From assembly GCA_034336665.1 (NCBI GenBank), contig CM067577.1:1-64000 (forward strand): DNA of 64,000 nt, written 5' to 3'. Origin of the DNA: Luscinia megarhynchos (Eukaryota; Chordata; Aves; Passeriformes; Turdidae). Position 1 is the first letter of the stretch, and every line of letters begins with the position of its first letter. The notes under the pieces were generated by a model, which made no database searches, had not been told where the DNA came from, and saw only the letters and a program-made list of their open reading frames with translations. A program made the position numbers and the translations under genes. This document shows positions 1-11,000 of the stretch, piece after piece.

Positions 1-600
1 GCACACCCAGATGCAACCGCAGGCCCTTCTGCACGCCCACCCACTGATGGGCCGGCCGTGGCATCACACACAGAGCCGCACGCAGGCCCTTCTGCACGCC
101 CACCCACGGGTGGGCCGGCCGTGGCGGCACACCCAGAGCCACACGCAAACATTTCTGCACGCCCACCCACGGGTGGGCCGGCCGTGGCGGCACACCCAGA
201 GCCACACGCAAACAGTTCTGCACGCCCACCCACGGGTGGGCCGGCCGTGGCGGCACACCCAGAGCCACACGCAACAGTTCTTCACGCCCACCCACGGGTG
301 GGACGGCCGTTGCGTCAACCCAGAAGCAACAGCAGGCCCTTCTGCACGCCCACCCACGGGTGGGTTGGCCGTGGCGGCACACCCAGAGGCACACGCAAAC
401 AGTTCTGCACGCCCACCCACGGGTGGGACGGCCGTGGCGGCACACCCAGAGGGAACCGCAGGCCCTTTCTGCACGCCCACCCACGGGTGGGCCGGCCGTG
501 GAGGCACACCCAGAGGCAACCGCAGGCGCTTCTGCACGCCCACCCACGGCTGGGCCGGCCGTGGCGGCACACCCAGAGGCAACCGCAGGCTCTCCGTGTC
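1..600. repeat. 63-bp GC-rich minisatellite, about 9.5 copies
   Basis: Head-to-tail units begin with gcacgcccaccca at about 31, 94, 157, 220, 282, 344, 407, 471 and 534, so the spacing is 62-64 bp and mostly 63. Each unit carries the self-complementary core cccacccacgggtggg followed by the palindrome ggccggcc, then a variable cacacccagag arm. Because 63 is a multiple of three, both strands stay open in several frames for hundreds of bases with a 21-residue period. I read those frames as a by-product of the repeat. The array is cut by the left window edge, so its full size is unknown. Confidence 0.93.
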
Positions 601-1352
601 AGCCCTTGCAGTGTCTGCCCCTCTTTCACTTTCTATCCCAGCCCCAGTGATTTCAGCTCTTTCTCAGCCCACAAGCTTTATTGCACTGCAAGCGCTCCTC
701 TTCCAGCTCCAGCTGCTCCTTTATCTCTGGTGGCAGAATCTTCTGCAGCCTTTAAGGGCAGCACCTCGGTCTTAGCTCCAGCTCTGCAGCAGTTCAGTTC
801 CCATTCTAGAGTCCCCAAGCCCACCCCATGGATGGTACCCCAATCCCTGAGTGATTTCATCTCCAGCCCTAGAGTCTGCATCCCAGCTCCAGAGCCACTA
901 GGCAATCCCCACAGGGGGCTCAGCCTCAGTCTCACAGTCCTTTTCTGAGCTCCACTCTTTCCTTCCCATTTCCATTCCCAATCCCAGCCCCACTTTCCAT
1001 TTCCCATCCACACGCACACACTAGTTTCCAGCTCCAGCCCCTACGGCCCCTCTCACACACACGGGCAATATGCCGGCATGGCCGGGATTTCAGGCGCAAG
1101 CAATCCCAAAGTCCCCTACTCAGTGCTACCCATCCCGTCCCATGATCACGCACAAGACCCAGCCCCACATCAAGAGCCCAGGCCTCCAGTGACCTCAGCA
1201 CAGCAACCCCACAGTCTCCATGTCAGCCCTTGCAGTGTCTGCCCCTCTTGCACTTTCTATCCCAGCCCCAGTGATTTCAGAGTCCCCTTTTCCCCGGCCC
1301 CAGTGATTTCAGCTCTTTCTCAGCCCACAAGCTTTATTGCACTGCCAGCTCT
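591..1352. repeat. CT-rich degenerate repeat with a duplicated ~100-bp block
   Basis: A block at 591-690 (tctccgtgtcagcccttgca through tttattgcactgc) recurs at about 1215-1347 with few changes. The second copy has gained about 32 bp by internal duplication of the agtgatttcag segment. The phrase agtgatttcagctc and relatives recur near 648, 852, 1273, 1308 and 1548, so the whole interval appears built from decayed copies of a pyrimidine-rich unit. No credible coding exon was seen here. Confidence 0.75.
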
Positions 1353-2000
1353 TGTGTTTCCACTTCCCTGATCGACGTCTGTGCAGCCACCCCACATAAC
1401 CCTGTTTCTCTATCCCAGGGCATGATCTCTTTTTTCAACTCTTCCTCTGCAATGTTTCATGTCAATTCCTGAACCCCCATGTTTCGAGCCCATCTCAGCA
1501 GTCATGACTACCCTAAGACCTCTAGGCTCCCAATTGCATCCCTTAGTGATTTCAGCTCCAGCCAGATACTTCACATCCTGGCTTCATGTTCCCTATCCCA
1601 TCCACAAAGTGGTTTCTCCTTAAATCCTACCATATCTCTGTCTCCTCCAGCTCTGCTTCGTCAGCTCCTGTTCCTCAGCTTCTCACTGCCAGCAGCTAAA
1701 AGCTGCTCCTGCTTCTCACTGCAGCCTGGGGCTGTTGATAAGGCCAGAAATGAGTTACTCTCATCACTTCAGTATCTCCAGAAGCCGTCCCACCTGTCCT
1801 AACAGGATCCCAAGTTTGGGGACATTTGAGGCCTGATGCCCATCAGGCACCTTCCCACCCCCCACCAGGGCTCAGCCCAGCATTTGCCCAAAGGCCCTTC
1901 ACCTCCCCCAGGCAGCCCGCGTTTCAGCCCCAGCCCTCCAACCTTTACTGAATTAACATCAGATGGCTAGCAAAATAATGATATAAGTTAATAAAGAAGA
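1353..2000. other. CT-rich intergenic sequence
   Basis: This pyrimidine-rich stretch continues the degenerate repeat character (cagctcc, agtgatttcagctccagcc near 1548). It becomes AT-rich after about 1960. I found no exon with matching splice sites. Confidence 0.5.
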
Positions 2001-2062
2001 TAACTGCGATTATTGCAAATAAAAGCAAAACAAAATAACAAAAATGCAAAAAGCCAGCTTTA

Positions 2063-2263
2063 TTACCGGTATTTTGAACGTTCCTCTAAATCCAGGAACC
2101 ACAAAACGGCCGCTTCCCCTGCGCCGCTCGAGGCTCCCCAATCGGCCGCCCGAGCGGCGCAGGGCGCGGCGGGAAGAACTGGGCACCGCCGCCCCAGGAC
2201 ACCGCCAGCCCCGGCAGACGCGGGCGCCGCGCCCGTGCTCACCAGCGCTTCCCGGTCCGGCAT
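2063..2263 (-). CDS. Candidate 66-residue intronless frame under a TATA promoter, unrecognised
   Basis: An ATG at 2263 (MPDREAL...) lies about 85 bp downstream of the expected start site of the TATA promoter at 2376-2383. The frame runs 66 codons to a TAA at 2065-2063 that overlaps an AATAAA (2064-2059) and is followed by a T/G-rich stretch, as at a real poly(A) site. I do not recognise the protein; it is Ala/Gly/Arg-rich, as any frame in a CpG island would be. Alternatively the ATG exon is spliced: codon 7 is followed by CTG|GTGAGC (2243/2242), a good donor, and the gene would then continue leftwards. Both readings are unproven and the frame may be non-coding. Confidence 0.25.
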   Translation of the reverse strand: MPDREALVSTGAAPASAGAGGVLGRRCPVLPAAPCAARAADWGASSGAGEAAVLWFLDLEERSKYR

Positions 2264-2349
2264 GCGCGCGGGTCCCGTCCTGCCGCTTCGGCGCCGCTCG
2301 GATCGCGCTCCAGCCGCTGCTCCCGCCGCTGCACCGCCGCCGAACTAAT

Positions 2350-2440
2350 GCCAGCGCCACCTCCGCAGCGCACGCTATTTATACCCCAGGGCCGGCCAGC
2401 CCAGCCAATCACAACCCGAGGCAGCGCCAGCCCGGCCAAT
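2350..2440 (-). promoter_or_regulatory. TATA/CCAAT core promoter reading left
   Basis: On the minus strand the order is ATTGG at 2440-2436, ATTGG at 2409-2405, then GGGGTATAAATAGCG with TATAAATA at 2383-2376. This is canonical NF-Y plus TATA spacing and predicts a start site near 2350. Sharp TATA promoters are unusual inside CpG islands of housekeeping genes. Further ATTGG boxes at 2761-2765 and 2791-2795 on the plus strand suggest the island also fired, or fires, to the right. Confidence 0.6.
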
Positions 2441-3100
2441 CCCAGCCCGCCCGTTCCCGCCGCGCTCGGCTCCGCGACCCCCCGCGGTCCCCTCGAGCGC
2501 CGCTCCCGAGATTCTGCCCACTGCCCGCTATGTCCCCGTTCCCCTGGCAGAACTCCCGGCCGCGACCTGAACGGGGAGCTCCCGCCCGCCCTTCCCAAGC
2601 CCCAACAGCTCCTGCCGAGGCTGTGGCAGCGGAGCCAGGGCTCCGCCGTCTCCCGAGGCGGCGGCGGCGGGAGCAGCGCCTCAGGCGAACGCGGGAGCGA
2701 GGTCGCGACTGAGCGGGGCGAGCTTGGCGGGGCGGCGCCCGGATTGAAAGGGCGGCTGTGATTGGACAGGGCGGAGAAAGGCGGGCCGGGATTGGCGGGG
2801 CTTGGAAGCCGCGAGGCTGCAGCCCATGGGAGCGCGGGGCGCTCGGCCGGGCGGAGCCAGGGCTGCTCCAGGGCTCCGCGGGCCCGCTGGGTCCCGCTCC
2901 CGAGACCCGCCTCGCCTTCTCCCACCGTCTCCCGTGCCCAGGTCCCGGCAGCGCCCGTACCGGAGCGCTCCATCGGCACTCGGGGCAGGGGCGGGCGCGG
3001 GCGTAGCCGGCAGCCTGCCCGGCAGTGGTTCCGGGGGGCAAAGGCGGGCTGTGCGGTCGCAGCGCGGACCGGGGGGCGGCGGTGACACGGCGGGGAGGGC

Positions 3101-3305
3101 GTGCAGGGTCCGCCGCCGTTCCGCTTCTGCGGGGACTTGGACTGCCCCGACTGGGTGCTGGCCGAGATCAGCACTCTGGCCAAAATACTGAAGTGCCCGC
3201 CTGCTGCGGGCCCGCTGCTCTCCCTTCTCCTCCACAGTCCTCGGTGAAGCCGAAGCTGATCCGCGCCCCGGTGCTGCGCGACCTGCTGCGGGAGGCCATC
3301 GAGGC
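3101..3305 (+). pseudogene. COMMD4: COMMD4 remnant: two exons and the intron between, splice donor destroyed
   Basis: Bases 3119-3184 encode [20 protein letters not shown] plus AK, which matches the N-terminus of vertebrate COMMD4 (about 199 residues, HN domain of a COMMD/Commander-complex protein) almost residue for residue. After the Lys codon the expected ATG|GTGAGTGCC reads ATACTGAAGTGCC, so the donor GT is gone. The short GC-rich intron is still visible and ends in a good acceptor, cctccacag, at 3237. The next exon starts TCC TCG GTG AAG (SSVK) and encodes a degraded match to the following helix, LRDLLREAIE, before similarity ends near 3305. The preserved intron argues against a processed retrocopy; this is a truncated genomic copy or a dying gene. 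The rest of COMMD4 is absent from the window. Confidence 0.72.
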
Positions 3306-3317
3306 AAATGTGGGGCT

Positions 3318-3392
3318 AGTGCAGTGTCCAACCTGGATTTGGGCACTTCAGGGATCCAGAAGGAGCCGCAGCTTCTCTGTGCCAAACAGCAG
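3318..3392 (-). mobile_element. CR1 fragment abutting the COMMD4 remnant
   Basis: The stretch gtccaacctggatttgggca, then cttcagggatcc and cgcagcttctctgtgcca, matches the conserved 3' part of CR1 retrotransposons. It aligns with the same segment of the longer CR1 at 42.75 kb (gtccaacatggccttggaca, cacagcttctctgg). It begins about a dozen bases after COMMD4 similarity stops, so it may mark the truncation point. Confidence 0.6.
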
Positions 3393-4138
3393 CATTGAAA
3401 GGCAGAGTGAAGGTTCACCTGTGATCTTTGTGTTGTGCTTAACGTTGTATTGTGTGATAAAGGTGGCTTTCATCTTTTTTTTTTTTTGATAAATTTAAAA
3501 GATGCCTTGTATTTTTGGAGTGTTGCATTCTACCTCTGTTGTTTTTCCTGGTAGTGTGACTCCTCTGCTTAGATATTTTTTTTCATTTTTTAGGTATCCT
3601 GGATATTGTGGATGTCCTGGTTGAGGGCAGTGATGGCTTTCATGAAGAAATCTTGAAATGAAGACATGATTATCCAAAAATTTCCCTTCCCTGCTGCATT
3701 AGAAGCCAGGAATATACTGTTGCTTCAGTCTGAAAATGGAACAGGTACAGGTCTTTTATGGTATTGTGTCATTTCTACCAGTGGAGTGAAAGCGGCATCA
3801 TTTTTAGCCATTTTTAATAATTTTTTTACCGTTTATCATTTTTTACCTTGAGATGATTTATTATCTTCCCTGCAAGCAGAGGGAGGTGCAGATCCATCGT
3901 GTTTACTGCTCAAGAGAGGCATTGAAGCTCTGTAGGTGCTTCTGCCCTTTTTCCCTGACCCTAAGGAGAAGAGACACTGTCCCTGCATGGACCATCTGGC
4001 TTCTGCCACAGTGTTTTTAGGACAGTGTGGCCATCAGGGGAGGAAGGTGGGTTCCATGGCTGGAGGCATGGGGAGTAAATTTTTTTATTTAAATGTTTAA
4101 AAGTTTAATTTTTTTAATTTACTCCCAGGGAGCCTGAA
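3393..4138. other. Intergenic, nothing recognised
   Basis: AT-rich sequence with poly-T runs near 3477-3487. The short frames have no splice context or similarity that I recognise. Confidence 0.5.
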
Positions 4139-4193
4139 AGTTTCAACTGCTTCTTTTTTAAAGCTAGAAAGGAAAAGAAAGTTAGAAAGATAA

Positions 4194-4228
<35 letters not shown>

Positions 4229-4440
4229 GAAAGAAAGAGACAGAAAGAGTTAGAGCAAGAAATAGGGGGAAATACAGTGAGAAGGAAGTAGAGGGAAACA
4301 GAGGGAGAGGGAAAGAAACAGAGAAACAGAGGGGGAGAGACAGACAGAAATAAAGTGAGAAACAGAAAAGCAAACTCACAAATAGACTGAAAGGTAAAAT
4401 GAGAAGCAAAGCAAGAAATACAGTGGAAAAGAAAAAAACT
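4139..4440. repeat. Purine tract with (GA)n core
   Basis: About 300 bp are almost pure A/G on the plus strand, with a clean (ga)n run at about 4199-4223 and imperfect gaaa/gaga units on either side. The tract lies just past the GNPTG poly(A) signals. Confidence 0.85.
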
Positions 4441-4489
4441 AAATCATACCAAAGACAGGAGCCAAGGGCAGGGGGTGGAGAAGGAGTGG

Positions 4490-5025
4490 GGTATTGTTAT
4501 TAACTTTATTTAATGAATTTTTAAATTTACACTTCATGAAAACACAGCAACACAATGTATACAAAGGCAAGTACAGATGCAAATTCAATTACAAATACAA
4601 TCCATGGACACAGTGTTAAAGGTGAATTTATTTACAGAGCGATCCATGGAAATGCAGCAGCAAATGCAAATACAGAACAATACAGGAGAACACAAGCCAA
4701 ATATATATTAATGCAATATAATAGTTTTTCTGTTTCTGAAGTATTAATTACAGGAAACCCAAAACAAAAGCAGCACAAAGAAAGCATAACACTCATCCAT
4801 CACACACGACTCTTTCAGCTTACACACAAACTCAGCATCGCTCTCATCTTGACCACGTCACACCACAGCCATCAGTGCTCCTCGTGAACCAACAAAGCCC
4901 ACAGACAAGGGTTTGTGCTTTAGGGCAGAAATTCAAAAAGTCAAGAATACTCACAAAAGGATAAATCATCTTTGTGGCATAATACATGTTCAGTTTAATT
5001 TACATTCTGTACTACCTAAGTTTCC
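4490..5025 (-). terminator. GNPTG: GNPTG 3' UTR and poly(A) signals
   Basis: Downstream of the GNPTG stop codon the minus strand has AATAAA at 4632-4627 and again at 4510-4505. The second is followed by GT-rich sequence and is the likelier main end, giving a 3' UTR of about 0.5 kb. The assignment rests on position and motif only. Confidence 0.5.
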
Positions 5026-8000
5026 TCATGCAGTGTAATTCCAAATTCCTGTATCGCCATGCAGGGGCTCATCATCCTTCGACCCATTAAGAACTGATGC
5101 CACTGCAGCTGCCACTTGGTGACTTACGTACTCAATACTGGTATTTCCGGCTGTAAAATTTAATTATTCAATAAGACATCAGTTATTTTGGATTTTAAAC
5201 ACCAAAACATTTTTGTCACAGAATTCACTAAACAATTTTGAAATAAGTCATCTAGAGTAAACTCAATTCTGCTTCTGATTTTACAGTGCTCATCTGCAAT
5301 AATTAAAAGAACTGCTGCAATAATGAAAGAACTACCAAACAGGCAGAAATACTGTGCAAATTACATCATTAATAATTTAAACGTGCATGTTCTACAAAAT
5401 TTTTATATGAGTTTCTTCCTAGGAAGATTTCTCAAAGCAAAAAGAAAAAATTAAGTGTGTCAATAATTTTAAGCTGATCTTTGTTTTGCTGAAGTGCCAA
5501 TTCTGAACATACAATCTGTAAAAGAAAAGATACATGTACTTAGGTATATATGTGTATTCCTGGACATTAAATTCTCCTTTGACAAGTAGTTAATGTAATA
5601 AAGTGCATAATGGTCTGGAAGGAGTGAGGGAAAACAGAGAATGAAACTACAAACCTCTCTAAAAAGATCAAAAACCAACTTGTCTGGAATTAATCCAGAT
5701 AAGCTGTGCCCCTTCACAGCCAGCACCAGCCCTTCCTACTGAAAACTGCATGCGATACGGTACTTACCTAACAGAAATCAAAGAGAGGGAAGAAAGAAAG
5801 AGGCAACTTCAAAAAGGAAAAAGAACCAATTCAAAAAGATACAGAGAAAACTTCAAGTGTTATGAAAGAAATCAGGCCTTGTGGTTAAAATACAGAAAGT
5901 GGAATTACTTAAAATACACATTTGTGCTATTAATGATGTAATATTGATTTCCTTTTAAAGTGTCAACTTAAGGACTGGAGACAAACTTCAGTTACAATAG
6001 CAGTCAAAATTTTTCAGTAAAGCTAGAATTTCAAGTCATCAACAGATTTTTTGAGGACAAAGTAAGTCCTTGTGCACAGGAATCAAAACCTAAGTACTTA
6101 CTAAAATTTTGTCTACTGAATTTTACCTCCACATATGCCAGATTATTTGACTGCTGCTATAACTGAAAACAGCACTGGGGTATTCACATTCTGAACAGAC
6201 AACAATGGAAAAGAAGGAAACCAAAAAAACTCACCAGAATTTTCTCTGTATGCGATACCACGCTGACCTAATAAAACTCTAAGTTTTTTAATTTCTTCAG
6301 AAAGTTGCTTGTATTCCTAAGAAAAAAAATACATTAAAAATAGTTCTCCCACTTTTCAAATACATACCTAAATAGGGAGCTTTTACGAAAAACAATACCT
6401 CTGTGCACAGCTGTTACACCTTTTGGCTTTAAAGATCCTAAAATGCTTGTTCCAAGAACACAGAGCAAATTTTAGAGAAAGATATATGTCTGTGTTGCCA
6501 AAAGAGGAGGCAGCTTTATTCAAGCCCAACTGTAAAAATTAGGAATGCTTTCTCTAACTATTTCAAATCCGTCCTGTAACAAGCATTCTATCATAGAACA
6601 AATCTTAAGTTTACTTCAGGACTACCCTTACTTTATCGTAATTCTGCAGTCTGGAAATCTGTCACCTCCTCAACTCTTGACCTAGTAACTTCCTGTTCCT
6701 GCTCTCAGCAGTTTCTGTTAACTGACAGACAGGTATTGCTTAGCTCTTTTGAGACTCAAACCATATGCCTGAACTCTTAGAGAAGCCTGTACGTTTTGTT
6801 GTGGTTTTGTGTTTACATGAATAAAGACAGAGCAAAAGAATAAGCATTTAAGATTCTGTGGCTACCAAACCAGCCAATTTATGTAAATTAAGCTATGATG
6901 AAGGCAGAAAAAGAAACAGAAATTATTAAATACTGTGTTGTTAATGAGTGGGGGGAATCACGTGACTGCTCCAGCTCCTGTAAGATCAAAATGGTGATCT
7001 TTAATATAAAGTATATTCAGCTTAACCATGGTTTTATTTGGTTATACTGATGAATTACTACATGGTGCTTTGTCTTTCCTATATTTTTCAAATAAAAAGA
7101 CAACAGTAACTGCTTCTCTGAATTATAATGGATGAATTCCCTTCCATGCTCTTTTTCTGATGGTCAGGTTGTACTCTTTTAGGCTGAGCAATTCTGTCGC
7201 AGAAGAACTGTTCATATACACAAGAGTAATTCAGAAATAAATACAGCCATTCTGTCTTTTGCTTGTGCAACAGCCAATGCATTCTTACACAAGTCTGGGT
7301 AACTATCCATAGAGAGAGGTGTCAACATTCTTGAGGTTGGTTACACATGTATATTCACTAAGTAATTCCTTCCTGCCTCCAGACTTGGTTTTCCCCAGAA
7401 ACAGTACCTGCAAGGTGTTCACAGCCCAAGTGCAGACACTTAATTCCTTCACAACCCCCATCTTCTCACCGGGCATTCATTTTTGATGGTTTGTTTCTAA
7501 CTTAGGGGCTATAATAAACATACCAAATCACACTATATGCAGGCTGTTACATATTGAAACCAGAAAAGATAACCCCATTAAGAGATTCAGCTGAATACCA
7601 AGGGCATTCACATAATGGTCTCCCACTGATATTGTCATACAGTAAAAAGGTGGCAATTCCACATTGTAAATATCATGCTCTATACCTTACTGCACTTTTC
7701 CACTGTTTCAAATTCCAGAGTTATTTTCTTACTCTGTTTTTCAACTTCCTTTTCTTCTGTTGCTTTTAGAAGTCCTGCTTCCTCAAAAATCTTTTTCAGA
7801 ATTTTTTTGTAACCCTAAAAAAGAAGTTTCCAAAAGGTGATAGATCAATCTATTCAACTCTCATCTCTGCTTGTAAGTTGCATTGGCCATTCCAAGTCCT
7901 CAAGCTTCATTACCAGTTCATACAGTAGTTACAGAACATGAAAATTACTATTTGCCAACTGCAGAATAAATGCATCTACTCCAAAAGAAGAACCTACAGA

Positions 8001-11000
8001 AGCTAGGCTTGGCTATTTGACAGTAATTGTTTTTTTACCAAATAGAGTTGGAAAAAATTAAGGAACCTGGTCAGTTATTAGTTCATCGTACAGAAGCTGC
8101 TCTGCTTCATCCCACTTCCTTTGCAGTGCTTCAGTCAGAGTTGGATAAACTGAAAAATGGAAGTCAAACCATATAAAAACCAAGAGCACTGTCCTGCATT
8201 AGTTAATTCCTCCTCCAGTATCATGCAAGAACTCAATGTTTCTACACAGTACACACAGTCTCTACTGCTTTCAAGAGCTGGGCTTACGCTTAAATTGCAC
8301 TTCACACGTTTAAAGTTTCCAGAGAATGACCAGAAATTTTTCTTATTTCCAGATACAAGGCCTCATATTCTTTTGCTCAATGCAATTCTAATTGAGCTTT
8401 TTTTGTAACATAAGTAAATGGGCAGATACTAGAGGGCTTATTCCTACAGTCCAAGAAAAGAAAAAAAAAAAACATTCACTGGGTCTACACTAGCAATGAC
8501 AATTTATTTGAGAAAAACCTATGTGTTACAATGACTAGGATTTAATAAACACTTCATATTATACGTAAACATTTAATACTAATTTATATTAAGGTACTAA
8601 CTCAACCCAAAAATGGGCTCTCTGAGGATAGTGCAATATGCCACTGTTACACAACATATTTTTTAAATCTTACCTAAAAGTGAGTGGGGATGGCACACGA
8701 GAGGAGTCTCAAACGTCAGAGAGTAAACACAAGTACTTGGCTCAGACACGTAAGCCAATTTATTGCTCTTTCCACAAACAAGATGAACCTAAACATCAGT
8801 AAAAACAAAGATGAGAAAAAAAGTCTACATGAAACAATACCATCACTCATGATCAATTTGCTGTGTTCCAGTGCCAGTAGATGCACTTCTGTACATAGTC
8901 ATGTCAAAGCTTCCAGCGCCTTTTTTTACTTTTTCTGACAGAAAAAGGACCATAGCAAGCACATCGTCCATTTATTTTATCAAATGTGAAAATTGTTTTC
9001 TCTAACGGGAAAATATTTTCTCCACCAACCATTACTCCTTGAATTATTAAGCAGCATGTTTCCAGCAAGAATGAGAGTAAAAGGGATGATGAATAGCACA
9101 CCCTTTAGAATCTCATCGAACATAAGCACAATTTTCTTAAATTTTATTTCTGACCAATGTGCTATTTTAAGACACATCTGCTGAGAATTGTTTTCATCTT
9201 TAGATTTGCAGCACAGTATTTCCTGTCTTCAAAATGAAATGCCAGTGCCATAATTCAATCACAATATCAAATGATATACAAGAATATGAATTCTTTCTGC
9301 AGCTTCTATGGGAAATAAAGATGTTACGCAGGCACTTCCCTTAGAGCATAACATTTTCACCTTGGCTAGGATATGGCAGCCAAGTTGGCAGCTAATCACA
9401 AGAGATTCAACAACGCCAAGTGCTGGGCACTGCACTTGGGCCGTAACAACCCCTTGCACTGCTCTAAGCTTGGGCAGGAGCAGCTGCAAAGCTGCCTGGT
9501 GGAAAAAGGCCTGGGGGTGCTGGTTGACAGGTGCTACTCATGAGGACTGTGCTCCAGACCCTTCCACAGCTCCAGTGCCCTTCTCTAGACATGCTCCATC
9601 ACCTTAAAGTCTTTCTTGAAATGCCCCTAGTACTTGTTCACCACGCTTAGCTTCTCAGCATGCTATTGTTAACTGCCTAATTCTCTTCCCTCCTTTTTCC
9701 TGGATGTTTTTAATACGCTGACATCTTGGATTCAACAAAGAGCTCTTATCTTTATTTTGCCTGACACAAATTACAAAGCATTACACTGTATTTCTACAGT
9801 AGTAATTATACCACTCTATCAAGGAAAAAAAAAGTTGTAAGCAACCAATGAGAAAACGTAAGTAAATGTCTTCAAAATTTTATCCTCATTCTAGCTTTCC
9901 TCCTCCAGTCATTCACACAGTTCCTGCAGGAATCCATCATTATGTTTTCTGTCACAGCTTAGGTGATTATGTTTTCTGTCACAGCTTAGGTGATGACTTC
10001 TTCAGGGTAGGAACGTTTCAGTTTGTAATCTCACAAGTGAGAGTCATGCTGTGTGAATTAGCATAGTTTAAGTTATTATACCTTTGTCTGTCTGTTCTTA
10101 GTTTCACAGGAGTCTCCTTCTCTCATCCACATTCCAACAAATGTGTTGTTGTCAATTTCCCATTCATGCCAGATTCTGAAAAAAGAGGACACTATTTTGT
10201 TTTCAGTTACTGGACAGAAAAAGATGAACCATCAGGAAGAAAACCAAGTATACCCTTATACCATATTCAATTTAAGTGTATACACTTCATTTTTGTTGTC
10301 TTAGTATTTACATTTTCTCCAGCCAACACCTTGGAAGCAGTGTAATTCGTTATCCAGGTTGTTATATAGAACACATCAACAGCACTTTTTGAGAGCAGAG
10401 TTTTGGATCAAACTTCAGTTTACAAACCATTTGCACTTAGAAATCTGTGTTTAATTCCAAATTCCCCCAAAAATTCCATGAGGCTAAGTAACCAGTGCAA
10501 CTCAGTTTGATTGCAAGATTTTTAGTGCTGGTGAGAGTACCTACAAAAACTACTCTACTTCTGCTAGTTCCTAAAGCAAATCACCTCAGCAAGGTGATGT
10601 ACCAGTTTCCTCACATACTGGCTTACCATTTTGCACACAGGAAAAAAAGAGACATCTATATACAAAACACCTAGAAAAGGAAGGGTCTGGTTTATACTTA
10701 GATTTATTTTAGGTATTGTGATTTGCTGGTATTATGATCCAGGGTCTTCAAATACTTCGGGATACTTTTCTTTGGGTCTACATTGAGCATTTCATAACTT
10801 TTTATGTTTAACAACCATTATTTTATTTTGTCATTTCTGTATTTTAACTCAAACTGCAAACAGTTAATGGACATGAAATCTGTGTTAATATAAGCTGTAG
10901 TTAGGCATTACTGAATTTCTCACATGAACATATCATACTTGCAGTTGGCACAGTCCCCAGCTAAAATAGGTGGTTAGTGTTTATCAACAAAAAAATAAAT

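Larger units (their letters stand above)
2090..3320. other. CpG island
   Basis: Very GC-rich and CpG-dense sequence is flanked by AT-rich DNA on both sides. It contains the left-facing TATA promoter and the right-facing COMMD4 remnant, so it looks like a divergent promoter block. Long frames on both strands here follow from the lack of stop codons in GC-rich DNA. Confidence 0.8.

Noticed and set aside
1..600. CRISPR array
   Set aside because: Repeats are contiguous, with no unique spacers, and the window is a eukaryotic nuclear genome.
11..948. Several long frames on both strands in the first kilobase
   Set aside because: They are by-products of the 63-bp repeat (21-residue period) and GC-rich sequence. 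There is no start context, splice structure or similarity.
2044..3489. Long overlapping frames of 107-314 codons on both strands
   Set aside because: CpG-island shadows. Only the COMMD4-like segment on the plus strand, and possibly the 66-codon minus frame, have independent support.
9080..9155. Possible C/D-box snoRNA (atgatga ... ctga) in GNPTG intron 6
   Set aside because: No convincing terminal stem, no C'/D' boxes and no guide match to rRNA could be shown.
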